A DNA stretch of 64,000 nucleotides from Kordia antarctica (GTDB lineage Bacteria > Bacteroidota > Bacteroidia > Flavobacteriales > Flavobacteriaceae). Positions 41,327-49,827 of this stretch are shown piece by piece (positions within the stretch are counted from its first letter, which is position 1; the number at the start of each line of letters is the position of its first letter). Where the stretch lies: contig NZ_CP019288.1 in the NCBI RefSeq assembly GCF_009901525.1, positions 496,001-560,000 of the forward strand, written 5' to 3'. Position numbers and translations under genes: made by a program. Below the pieces are notes generated by a model. That model ran no database searches and had not been told where the DNA came from. It saw nothing but the letters and a program-made list of their open reading frames with translations.

Positions 41327-43015
41327 ATGAAAAAAATATCCATAAAAATATTTCCGCTTTTCATCAAAAAAATTGATAACTATTTGCTTCTTAACTATCC
41401 TGTTTTATGGTCAAGTAGAATTCATAAGTTGCTGTTTTTATGTGCGTTTGTAGTAGCTTTTATGGTACTACTTATAAAAATAACTCCTCTTAGTTTTACG
41501 AGTGTAATGTTTAATCATATTTTTATTAATTCTTTAAGTGTTTGCTTAGGAGTATTATTATTAGTCTACTGGTTGTATAGCCAAGCTCTATTTAATTTTG
41601 GTGCTAATTTTGGCAAAATGCGAAATGATCATCATATCAAAATAACCTTTTTATTTTTAATCGCGTTTTTTTCTATATTTTCAACCATAGTAATTCCTAA
41701 CTGGTATTTCAATACATCTATTCAAGAAAAATATATTGAAAATCAATTAAATACAAATCTCTATCCGAAAATATATAATTATGGACAACGATTAAATAGT
41801 TATCCAAAAGATGATATAAAGTTTAGCAGGCGAGATTCATTTTTTAAAGATTTTGATAAAAAAATTAACTTCGATAAGCGCAAAATAAATGCTTTAAACG
41901 GAATTAACTTCAACGGAATTAATTTTGATAGAACAGGTTATAACTTGAGTCATAAAGATTCTACTGAAAATCAAAAGCCTTTTATTACGCTAACACCAAG
42001 CTTAATCAATTTTGAAAGCTCAAATACTAATCTGGAATTAAGTTTCAAACAATACCAAGAATACCACGATTACATATCAGATTCTCTAGTATACTACACG
42101 ACAATCTTTGATCTATCAAAACAGAAATCAATTTCTTTTTATTCTGATACGTATGAAAAAGTTCTTCTAATTCACGAAACACCAACACAAATAATCAAGA
42201 ATAACGGTACTACTATAAAAAGTTTTACAACCTTTTCTTATGAAGTGGATGGCGAATATTATGATGCTTCCATAATAAATTACAGACTTGTTTGTGAAAA
42301 AATGCTCAAAGATATCAAGCCCGATTTATTAAAGTCACAAAAATTAACTGGTAAAGAGATTATGCGCATCGCAGGTGTAGAATTATATAACTATGATGGA
42401 ATACAATCATCTCTCTATGACTCTAATTTAGATGGAACTACGGATTATAAACTATCCAAAGTGCATTACCTTATATACACGAGTACGCAGTCTACTTCAT
42501 ACCAAATATTTGAGATGTTTATGTATGGATGTTTTATTGCATATTTTCTTTTCTTTACAACATCAATAATCAAATACTTTAATTTACACATCTATCTTAC
42601 TGGGATCTTTATTTCAATTATTATATACTATATTTTTCTATTCATAAATTATTACTTTGTCTACGATCTGTCTGATACAAGTTCTGAATATTATACTTTT
42701 GTAGTTTCCATATTAGTTTTTCTAGTACTAATGATATGTATAAAAAGAGCAAAAAGAAGCGTTAAAATAATCCTTTATCAAATTATTGTATACTTAATAT
42801 CTTTTCTCTTATACCTACTTTACATAGCCCTTACAAATTCTAAAAAAACCTCTTATATAGAAATTAAAGAAGCATTTTATATATATGAAAATAGCTTAAA
42901 TACTACTCTTGTATATTCTTATGGAGTAGCCACTCTGATCATTTTACTAATAATTATGACTATATTATCCTATAATTTACACAAAATTTATGCAATGCCT
43001 AAATCTAAGTCTTAG
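41327..43015 (+). CDS. Large polytopic membrane protein, presumed ABC permease
   Basis: 562 residues, one base after the ATPase stop. Three helices lie at ~34-54, 64-86 and 104-125. A long extracytoplasmic domain (~128-385) follows, with the repeat NGINFNGINFDRTGYN and many Tyr/Ser. About five helices then lie at ~388-560 (including YGCFIAYFLFFTTSI and ATLIILLIIMTILSYNL). The layout is similar to ABC-2-type exporters and FtsX-like proteins but I cannot name a family. It begins MKKISIKIFPLFIKKIDNYL, a membrane-proximal basic helix. Probably the transmembrane partner of the ATPase. Confidence 0.68.
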   Translation: MKKISIKIFPLFIKKIDNYLLLNYPVLWSSRIHKLLFLCAFVVAFMVLLIKITPLSFTSVMFNHIFINSLSVCLGVLLLVYWLYSQALFNFGANFGKMRNDHHIKITFLFLIAFFSIFSTIVIPNWYFNTSIQEKYIENQLNTNLYPKIYNYGQRLNSYPKDDIKFSRRDSFFKDFDKKINFDKRKINALNGINFNGINFDRTGYNLSHKDSTENQKPFITLTPSLINFESSNTNLELSFKQYQEYHDYISDSLVYYTTIFDLSKQKSISFYSDTYEKVLLIHETPTQIIKNNGTTIKSFTTFSYEVDGEYYDASIINYRLVCEKMLKDIKPDLLKSQKLTGKEIMRIAGVELYNYDGIQSSLYDSNLDGTTDYKLSKVHYLIYTSTQSTSYQIFEMFMYGCFIAYFLFFTTSIIKYFNLHIYLTGIFISIIIYYIFLFINYYFVYDLSDTSSEYYTFVVSILVFLVLMICIKRAKRSVKIILYQIIVYLISFLLYLLYIALTNSKKTSYIEIKEAFYIYENSLNTTLVYSYGVATLIILLIIMTILSYNLHKIYAMPKSKS

Positions 43016-43333
43016 TGTTAGTGTTAAGAATCTGAAAGAGATTAATTTTAGTTGAATTACAGAATTATTGACGATATAAAATGTAACGTTTCATACTAAC
43101 AAAATAATCTAAAATTGGTAATATTTATAGTCTACTTATAAAAACATAGCTGTTTCATAATGTTACGCGTTATGAAATTTTGCTTTAGTAAAAGCGAAGT
43201 TATTACCTCATTCTTGCTATTACAACAAAAAAACCTTAGAAACTATACAGGAAAAAAACCCTTAAAAAAAAGGGAAAAACCATATATGCTAAGGATGTTC
43301 AATAACCTAAATTTGATAAAACACTAAAACATT
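43016..43333. other. Intergenic gap after the caspase operon
   Basis: 318 bases without a gene. A weak hairpin (AACCCTT and AAGGG near 43256-43276) could end transcription. TAAATTTG at 43308-43315, an exact -7 box, probably starts the next gene. Confidence 0.45.
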
Positions 43334-43960
43334 ATGGCAAGAACTGTTATAAGAGTATGGGATGAAGATGAGTTGCCTGAAGGTTTCTTAAATGAATCTC
43401 GTAAAAATATGATTCATTACACAAGACAGCAAGCTCTTATATATCAAAGGCAGGTTGAACAAGAAATAGCTGCAATTTGGAGTACAAGAAGAAGAAGGCG
43501 GCTTGCTAGAATTGCTGATTTTCCAAATATCAGAAAATGGATTGGAATGCAAACTAAACACAGAAAATTAAGACGTGTATACAGAAGAATCAGAAAGCTT
43601 AGAAGATGGTTGGAAAATAGACGAATAATAATAGTAGTACACCCAAATTCTTCTAATTTTTTTTCAGATTCTCCAGGTCGAAGAGGATATTCAAGAGGAC
43701 CAAGATTTATAAGCCCAGTTATAAGGTTTCATATCAGTGAAAATTGGTTTGCTGCAAATCAAAATTATGATACTAGAGCAGCGTTATTTATACATGAGTT
43801 ATGTCATGAAATGGGCATGTCGCACGGTAGAGAAGGAAATGATAATTCCTGTGACATTATATCAAATGCAGCTGGCGACAATCCGCAACAAGTGATCAGA
43901 AATCCTGTGACGTACCAAGGTCTATTTCGTGAATATACACCTTCTCCAATAAATTGTTAA
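43334..43960 (+). CDS. Putative zinc metalloprotease, HExxHxxGxxH
   Basis: 208 residues with HELCHEMGMSH (154-164), a perfect metzincin-type zinc motif. The first ~95 residues are very basic (STRRRRRLARI, KHRKLRRVYRRIRKLRRW). No signal peptide and no clear Met-turn after the zinc site; the tail CDIISNAAGDNPQQVIRNP resembles the end of aspzincin (M35) enzymes, which use an Asp ligand. It could be an intracellular or lysis-released protease, possibly a toxin. Its stop is 59 bases before the ATG of the next gene (signal-peptide FG-GAP protein). Confidence 0.7.
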   Translation: MARTVIRVWDEDELPEGFLNESRKNMIHYTRQQALIYQRQVEQEIAAIWSTRRRRRLARIADFPNIRKWIGMQTKHRKLRRVYRRIRKLRRWLENRRIIIVVHPNSSNFFSDSPGRRGYSRGPRFISPVIRFHISENWFAANQNYDTRAALFIHELCHEMGMSHGREGNDNSCDIISNAAGDNPQQVIRNPVTYQGLFREYTPSPINC

Positions 43961-44019
43961 TATGTGTGTTGCATAGTTTCCTAGGAAGGAAATATTTTCA
44001 TCATTTAAAATCATTTAAA

Positions 44020-46392
44020 ATGAATTATAAAGACTTAAGTTTTCAACGATATCTAGCTGTAAGTTTAGTAGTGTTTTTTTTAACTAATAATCTACGCGCC
44101 CAAGGTTTCTTTGAACAAATAGCTGTTAAAAATAATAGCGTAAACTATTTTCCAAGCCAATTAGGTGATAATGGCTGGGTATTGAGATCACAAGATCATA
44201 TTTCTCAAGTGGGTAAGTTTAATTTTGATAATAGAAGCGAACTTATTATTCAAGGCGGTTCAGGTTTAGGAATTATTGCATTAGATGCAAATAACGAATT
44301 TGCTACGGTAGTACAGACAGCGAATAGCTCAACAATACCAGCATCTTCCAGGTTGGGTTGGACTGTTAGTGCAACTGATAAAATATTAGGTGTTGGATAT
44401 TTCTACCCAAATTATAAGCACGATATTTTAGTACAAAACAATTCCGGATTGGGAATCATAAGTTTAGACAATAACAGCAATTTTTTAACAACAAGTAATA
44501 TTTCTAGTAACCGAACTTTTGAAGGAGGCTGGCGTTATAATAGGAATGATAAAATTTTAGGAATCGGTGATTTTAATAATGATAATAGAAGCGACTTTAT
44601 AATTAAAAGTTATACACATATAGGAATCAAAAGTGTTGATGATCAAGGACTTTTTAAAGTAATTACTAGTGGAGTTGACAACTCATATCTAGGCAATTCA
44701 TTTTGGAGATTAAAATACTCAGATCAAATTTTAGGAGTTGGAGATTTCGATGGAAACAAACGAAGTGACTTTATTATAAAAAGTAATACCAATTTATCCA
44801 TTCTAAGTTTAGATGAAGATGAAAATTTTACGCGTGTTGCAATAGGAAGTAGAGGTGAGTATTTAGGAGATTCGTACTGGCGATATAAAGCGACGGATGA
44901 AATTTTAGGAGTTGGAAATTTTGATGGAGACAATCGAAGTGACTTTATCATAAAAAGTGCAACTAATATATCCGTAATCAGTGTGAACGATTCAGGAGAT
45001 TTTACTAGAGTTGCCATTGGTGCCGTAGGAGAGTATTTAGGAGATTCGTTTTGGCGGTATAAAACGACGGATGAAATTTTAGAAATTGGTGATTTTGATG
45101 GAGACAATCGAAGTGATTTCATCATACAAAGTGATACACATATTGCAATTATTGGTGTAAACGATGCTGGGAATTTTTTTAGTAGCGTTATCCTAACAAA
45201 AAATACTGCCTTTAGTAGTTCAGGAATTAGCTTTCCAGCGTCCAATCATTATAAAGGAGTTGGAAACTTTAACGTTGATGATCGTAGTGACTTTATTATT
45301 AAAGATAACTACCATCTGAGAATTTTTAACTTCAAGGAAGACATAAATAGATACTTCAACGTTGATGACTGTGATGATTGTACTCGTATTCAAAATGAAG
45401 AAATTTCAATAGTAATGAATGAAATGCTAGGTATTAATGGCGGTGATTCTACGGGCAACTACATTAGTAATGCCGCAGCTAAAAAGCCCGTATTATGGGG
45501 AAGAAACTGGTATCCAGTCAGAGGAACTAGAGAAATACTATGTGGCACATTTGAAAGCTATGGTGTTACTAAAGGTGTGTTTGATAACGTTAGAGGAGCT
45601 AGCGAATATGATTGGAACATAAATATAAACCCTAATCCTAGTTTTGAAAGGTTAATAGACGAAGTAAGACCATATCGAGATGGATCTGATGAGTGGAAAT
45701 TATGTCGTGGAGAACCTTGCATGGAAGCAGAAGTGACGCCTCCAACTGCGTTAAATGATTTTCATTATTTTATGACAGAACGTGATAGTACCTTATTTCA
45801 ACAAAATCAACAAATATGTGTTTATGGACCTTGGGTTAGAGAAGAAGTACATGGTAACAGACCAGAAATACATCCTTCGGAATTGCTTTGGTGGGAAAAC
45901 GCTAATGGATCAAAAGTAATGGTGATGGTAAAAGACGCTTCCGACCGATTTGATGAAGCCAAAAATTTTGCAGATAAACCTCCTAGATTTAAGCCTTGGG
46001 CAGCTGGCCCAATGATAAAACAATTTAAAATAGCATTTTCAATTGAATTAGGCACAGAAACAGAACAATTTACGTTAGATGTTGGTAGAAAACATTATGC
46101 GAATACCTATAAAAATGCAAGCATATACAAAGACATACTTGCAGGAAGGCGATACGGTCTTGAGAAAAATGGAGAAATTCCAATCCTTGTGATCGAAAGT
46201 CTTAAAGCTGATAAATATTTGGGCGTTACATTTGATTCCGTTTGTTACAACGCATCAACTAACCGTCTGCAAGGCTATATATTAGTAAAAGCTCAAATAG
46301 GAACTAGAGCTGCTACATTTATGAATGATGCCGAATTGGGTGCATTTTTGGAGATCAAATTAAATAGTGAGACCATTACAATCAGGAGGTAA
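44020..46392 (+). CDS. Secreted FG-GAP/VCBS-repeat protein with unknown C-terminal domain
   Basis: 790 residues from ATG 44020, where a signal peptide begins (YLAVSLVVFFLTNNLRAQG). The frame continues to an upstream TTG at 43954, which I reject. Residues ~30-430 are seven or so repeats of DKILGVGDFDGDNRSDFIIK, an FG-GAP/VCBS-like beta-propeller with calcium-type DxDxD loops. Residues ~440-790 (WWENANGSKVMVMVKDASDR, FTLDVGRKHYANTYKNASIY) form an unnamed domain. The propeller is probably an adhesin; the C-terminal part may bind the neighbouring metalloprotease product. That is inference. Confidence 0.78.
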   Translation: MNYKDLSFQRYLAVSLVVFFLTNNLRAQGFFEQIAVKNNSVNYFPSQLGDNGWVLRSQDHISQVGKFNFDNRSELIIQGGSGLGIIALDANNEFATVVQTANSSTIPASSRLGWTVSATDKILGVGYFYPNYKHDILVQNNSGLGIISLDNNSNFLTTSNISSNRTFEGGWRYNRNDKILGIGDFNNDNRSDFIIKSYTHIGIKSVDDQGLFKVITSGVDNSYLGNSFWRLKYSDQILGVGDFDGNKRSDFIIKSNTNLSILSLDEDENFTRVAIGSRGEYLGDSYWRYKATDEILGVGNFDGDNRSDFIIKSATNISVISVNDSGDFTRVAIGAVGEYLGDSFWRYKTTDEILEIGDFDGDNRSDFIIQSDTHIAIIGVNDAGNFFSSVILTKNTAFSSSGISFPASNHYKGVGNFNVDDRSDFIIKDNYHLRIFNFKEDINRYFNVDDCDDCTRIQNEEISIVMNEMLGINGGDSTGNYISNAAAKKPVLWGRNWYPVRGTREILCGTFESYGVTKGVFDNVRGASEYDWNININPNPSFERLIDEVRPYRDGSDEWKLCRGEPCMEAEVTPPTALNDFHYFMTERDSTLFQQNQQICVYGPWVREEVHGNRPEIHPSELLWWENANGSKVMVMVKDASDRFDEAKNFADKPPRFKPWAAGPMIKQFKIAFSIELGTETEQFTLDVGRKHYANTYKNASIYKDILAGRRYGLEKNGEIPILVIESLKADKYLGVTFDSVCYNASTNRLQGYILVKAQIGTRAATFMNDAELGAFLEIKLNSETITIRR

Positions 46393-46500
46393 TAACTTTA
46401 GGATTTTCTTAGTTTGCAAAGCTTTGTACAGTCTTGGTTTTTTATTTCTTTTTTCATCAAAATAAAAAGATACTAAAATATAAGGAAACTTCATGAAAGT

Positions 46501-46563
46501 GTAGGAGTGAAGTGAAATAGGAGTATTTGTTTTATTTTTTTGTTGGTTTCGGATTTCCGTAAA
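46501..46563 (+). promoter_or_regulatory. Shared upstream module, copy C (small ORF)
   Basis: GTAGGAGTGAAGTGAAATAG, GGAGTATT (46520-46527), 22-base T-rich spacer, CGGATTTCCG (46550-46559) and TAAA. It ends 46 bases before the ATG at 46610. Third copy of the motif seen at 22288 and 38501. Confidence 0.55.
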
Positions 46564-46609
46564 GTAATGTCCAAAAACTGAGTTAGTTTTGATGAAATAA
46601 AATTTTACA

Positions 46610-46741
46610 ATGAAAATTGAAGCTATTAAACCTGATCCAAAACCGAAGAAAGATGACGGATCTCCAGATAAAAAAAGAAAAGTCAATCCAACAAATAAGC
46701 CAAAACATCCAAAGTTAAAACCGCATAAGCCTAATGATTAA
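46610..46741 (+). CDS. 43-residue lysine/proline-rich peptide
   Basis: M-KIEAIKPDPKPKKDDG to LKPHKPND with 12 Lys and 9 Pro, too short for automatic ORF finders. It has a regular codon pattern and its own upstream module, shared with the two conflict-type operons. Highly charged, no membrane helix and no signal. It might be a nucleic-acid or polyphosphate-binding peptide, a toxin, or a bait/target of the caspase (lysine-rich cleavage would fit arginine/lysine-specific caspases). All of this is inference. Confidence 0.5.
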   Translation: MKIEAIKPDPKPKKDDGSPDKKRKVNPTNKPKHPKLKPHKPND

Positions 46742-46804
46742 TTAGCAACCATTTTGTCTATTACATCGTAATTCAATATTTTATTACACAACAACTTTCG
46801 TATA

Positions 46805-46854
46805 AACCTTCCTAACATAAAACTTCTCAGAAAGTAGTTGATGTTAGAAAGGTT
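46805..46854. terminator. Terminator between the small ORF and the convergent lipoprotein gene
   Basis: AACCTTCCTAACAT pairs with ATGTTAGAAAGGTT (one mismatch), then TTT. Works for both directions. Confidence 0.6.
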
Positions 46855-46871
46855 TTTAATTTGTTATTGAA

Positions 46872-47534
46872 TTAATACCACCCGCGTATTCCAGAGGTTA
46901 TGTCATTAAAATTGTATGTTAGTAAATTTGGAACGAATTTTACGGTATGTCTCGGGACACGAAAAGTAAGTGTTCTTCCTCCGTAGTTTCTATGCTCATA
47001 AAGTCGAACATAAAAATAAGTGTTAAGAGAATTTGTGATATGAAGAGAAGATATTCTATCGTGCCAAGGAGTCCTATTATTTGCCCGTTGAATATCTCTT
47101 AGTTCAGCAACAGCGAAGTTGTTATCTAAACTTATGCGCGGAGTAATCGCTCCTCCAGAACCACTTCTATAATGTGAATGAATAAAAAATGCTGTTCTGG
47201 TAGTTCCTACAGGAATTTTACTTCGTATTTCCTTAGGATCGAGTTCATCTAAAAACGCATCTAATTCTTCAGTAGTATCAAATAAATACACTTTATTATC
47301 TTCTTCAAGTTCGAATACATTAGCCGTATTTAAAGCGCTTATTATTTCTTCAGTTAAATGAGTCTTGATAAGTTCATCTTTGTCATTTAGTACTGTAGTA
47401 TACGAAACACCTTTATAAACAATAGAAATTTCTTTCTGTTGTTCAGCATCAGCTGGTGTTGAAACATCTTCTTTAGAGCACGAAGTGATAAAAAAGGCAA
47501 AAATCATTAAAAAAATTGACAGTTTAAATTTCAT
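46872..47534 (-). CDS. Lipoprotein with beta/gamma-crystallin-like C-terminus
   Basis: 220 residues from the ATG at 47534; the frame is open upstream but the signal peptide begins here. The lipobox is FFITSCSKED (Cys at ~18). The C-terminal ~80 residues hold crystallin-like Greek-key signatures: YVRLYEHRNYGGRTLTFRVP and LLTYNFNDITSGIRGW (the D-x-T-S calcium-site type). A region with acidic Asp/Glu lies between. Likely an outer-membrane or periplasmic calcium-dependent protein. A decayed paralog is at 37747. Confidence 0.7.
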   Translation of the reverse strand: MKFKLSIFLMIFAFFITSCSKEDVSTPADAEQQKEISIVYKGVSYTTVLNDKDELIKTHLTEEIISALNTANVFELEEDNKVYLFDTTEELDAFLDELDPKEIRSKIPVGTTRTAFFIHSHYRSGSGGAITPRISLDNNFAVAELRDIQRANNRTPWHDRISSLHITNSLNTYFYVRLYEHRNYGGRTLTFRVPRHTVKFVPNLLTYNFNDITSGIRGWY

Positions 47535-48315
47535 AGTTTTTTTATTTAATTTTAAATATAGTTGCTGCAAACATTTAAAGACACTCACAGTTTATGTCTA
47601 TTTATTTTAGTGAGATAATACTTATTTAAGTTTTATAAAATTAAGTACAAAATGAACAAGAAAAAAGGAGTAGTCTTTCTGTTTTAAAAAATGAAGTTGT
47701 TCAATTTATAAACTGAACAACCCAAAATAATGCAGATGATGAATAGAAAAGAATGAAAACAACAAGTCTTTGTGTTTGCAGAATAATACCAAATGAATTT
47801 AATCAGTCATTATGAAGTTTATTTGGTATAATTGTGTCTTGCAAAAAGAATACACCAAAGAATTTAAGTATAATATACAGCTAGCTTTCCCCTAGTAATT
47901 TTGGGAATGCTAGAATATACTTTTGTAGGTAATGAATTATACTCAGTTAAAAAATGGATCTCTAGTGTAATAAACAAAATAATGTATTTGTACTTATGTT
48001 ATGTAACTTGAGCTCGGTGAAAGCGAAAGTTATTTTTACTGTTTCTTAAAAAATTTATCTCAAAAGTTTCTCCTACAATGTTAATGAAACCGTTTGCGGT
48101 TCACGAGTACTTATTTGTTAAAATAAAGTGTGCGCGTGCACTCTTTTACGAAACGACGATAGGAGTGAAGTGGAATGTGTGTGGAATGAATTTAACAATA
48201 TATTCATGGTTTTTGCTCAGCGTAAGTCTGTTAAAAGCTTTATATTGCAATTTTTGGAAATTCTTATAGATAAATTCAATTTGTAAGCAATCATCAATAT
48301 TAACATTATTATCTT
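47535..48315. other. Non-coding gap with repeat remnants
   Basis: 781 bases. A perfect 8-base hairpin (GTTGTTCA, 10-base loop, TGAACAAC) lies at 47696-47721 without a T-run. GGAGTGAAGTGGAATGTGTG at ~48161 and GCTCAGCGTAAG at ~48216 are remnants of repeat families also seen near 38501, 46501, 58425 and 59790. No gene that I can support. Confidence 0.55.
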
Positions 48316-49500
48316 TTGAATAACATTCTCCTTATTATATCTGTTTTCGGTTTTGTTGTAACCATAAATCTATTTATAAAAAAACGGACTATAAATAAAT
48401 CCATACTATTTTTAGCTTTTTTCTATCTTATATATTCCATATACATATTACAAACTTATATTATAGTGTCTAATTTAATTAGTGACTATAAATGGTTTTA
48501 TGTTTGGCCACTTCCCATCTATAGCCTAATTAGTGTTCCTATGTATTTCTATTTTGTTAGTACTATTAAAAATAGTTTTAAATGGAAATGGATCTATTTA
48601 CTATTGTTTATACCTTTTTTGTTAAGTATAATAGATGTTATTATAGTATATGCTAGCCCAAACCATACGTATGATACCATAATAGAACTAGCCATCAACA
48701 ATCCAACGGAGAGGTTTAATGCTAAATATGGTCTATTGCATTTAAACCAACATTATGTAATAAGACATGTATGGCAGTTTTTTGCGCTAATAGCTATATT
48801 GCCAATGTTATTAAAATTTATTCGTTCTGTCAGATTAGGAAGTTCATCTAAAATTATTCAAATACGTTGGCTTATAATATTATATGTTTTGTTGTTTTTA
48901 ATGTCATTAATAGCTTCCATCTATGGTATTGAAAGAATTTTTAATCTCCATATAATTTCATTTTTGCAGGATAATGCTAGACTAATACAAGTTACGCTTT
49001 ATGTGACCTTGTTTTTAATAGCAATAATTCCTATTTCATTTCCTTCTATTCTATATGGTTTACATATAAACGGAACTAATGATCGTCTGACTAATAAAGT
49101 CAAACCAACTAAGCAACCTAAAAATGTGCAACAGGAACCAAAATATGGACTAAATATTGAAGACATAAAAAGTAAATTAGAACACATCGAAAAACAGGAA
49201 CATTTTATAAACCCAGATTTTGATTTAAATAAGTGTGCGCAACTATTAGATATTCCTACACATCATTTGTCTCACTTTTTAAAACAAAATTTAAACTTGA
49301 GTTTTTCTTCCTATAGAAATACTTTAAGAATAACAAAAGCTAAAAGTTTAATTGTTGATGGTTATTTAAACTTAAATACGATTGATGCTTTGGCTTTACA
49401 TTGTGGGTTTGCAAATAGAAGTTCGTTTGGTAAAGTATTTAAAAAATCTACAGGTTTTAGTCCAGGGACCTATTTGCAATCTATTCAAAATAATAATTAA
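48316..49500 (+). CDS. Membrane-bound AraC-family transcriptional regulator
   Basis: 394 residues, starting at a TTG (LLIISVFGFVVTIN follows). About seven to eight hydrophobic segments occupy residues 1-245. After a charged linker, a double HTH AraC domain covers ~290-390 (DLNKCAQLLDIPTHHLSHFL, KAKSLIVDGYLNLNTIDALA, GFANRSSFGKVFKKSTGFSP). Membrane-embedded AraC proteins of this type, common in Flavobacteriia, transmit an envelope signal directly to a promoter. The likely target is itself or the BspA gene next to it (inference). Confidence 0.82.
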   Translation: MNNILLIISVFGFVVTINLFIKKRTINKSILFLAFFYLIYSIYILQTYIIVSNLISDYKWFYVWPLPIYSLISVPMYFYFVSTIKNSFKWKWIYLLLFIPFLLSIIDVIIVYASPNHTYDTIIELAINNPTERFNAKYGLLHLNQHYVIRHVWQFFALIAILPMLLKFIRSVRLGSSSKIIQIRWLIILYVLLFLMSLIASIYGIERIFNLHIISFLQDNARLIQVTLYVTLFLIAIIPISFPSILYGLHINGTNDRLTNKVKPTKQPKNVQQEPKYGLNIEDIKSKLEHIEKQEHFINPDFDLNKCAQLLDIPTHHLSHFLKQNLNLSFSSYRNTLRITKAKSLIVDGYLNLNTIDALALHCGFANRSSFGKVFKKSTGFSPGTYLQSIQNNN

Positions 49501-49827
49501 TTATTTGCTGTCAATAGTGTAATTTATATCATAAATAGGGTTTTTTCGTGTTCAAATCTTATTTAAACACATATATATTTCTCACAAACCAATAATTTCT
49601 TCAAAGTCCATTCTGTAGATTTTTTTATACTTATAACTTGCTGATTTTTAAAGTCTTAATCTAGCATAAATGCTTAATTTTTTCGACCTGATAATCTATT
49701 TATAGAGTGTCAAAATCTAATTTAGACGCATATCTAAAGTATGCTACTTACGTATTTCATCGATATTTTCGGTATGTTTGGCGATGTTATAAAATAATTC
49801 AATAACATATTTAGCCCCAAATACATT
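49501..49827. other. Upstream region of the giant BspA gene
   Basis: 327 bases. Two imperfect direct repeats (TCAAATCTTATTTAAACACA near 49551 and TCAAAATCTAATTTAGACGC near 49710) could be regulator sites. TATGTTTG at 49773-49780 is an exact -7 box, 48 bases before the ATG. Confidence 0.45.

Noticed and set aside
43954-44019. Upstream TTG start of the FG-GAP gene
   Set aside because: It would add 22 residues in front of a signal peptide that begins at the ATG at 44020.
44724-45245. 173-codon open frame on the minus strand with internal repeats
   Set aside because: The repeats mirror the FG-GAP repeats of the real gene on the + strand.
48078-48269. 63-codon open frame in the gap before the AraC gene
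   Set aside because: Runs through dispersed repeat remnants, has no ribosome-binding site, and its translation is not protein-like.
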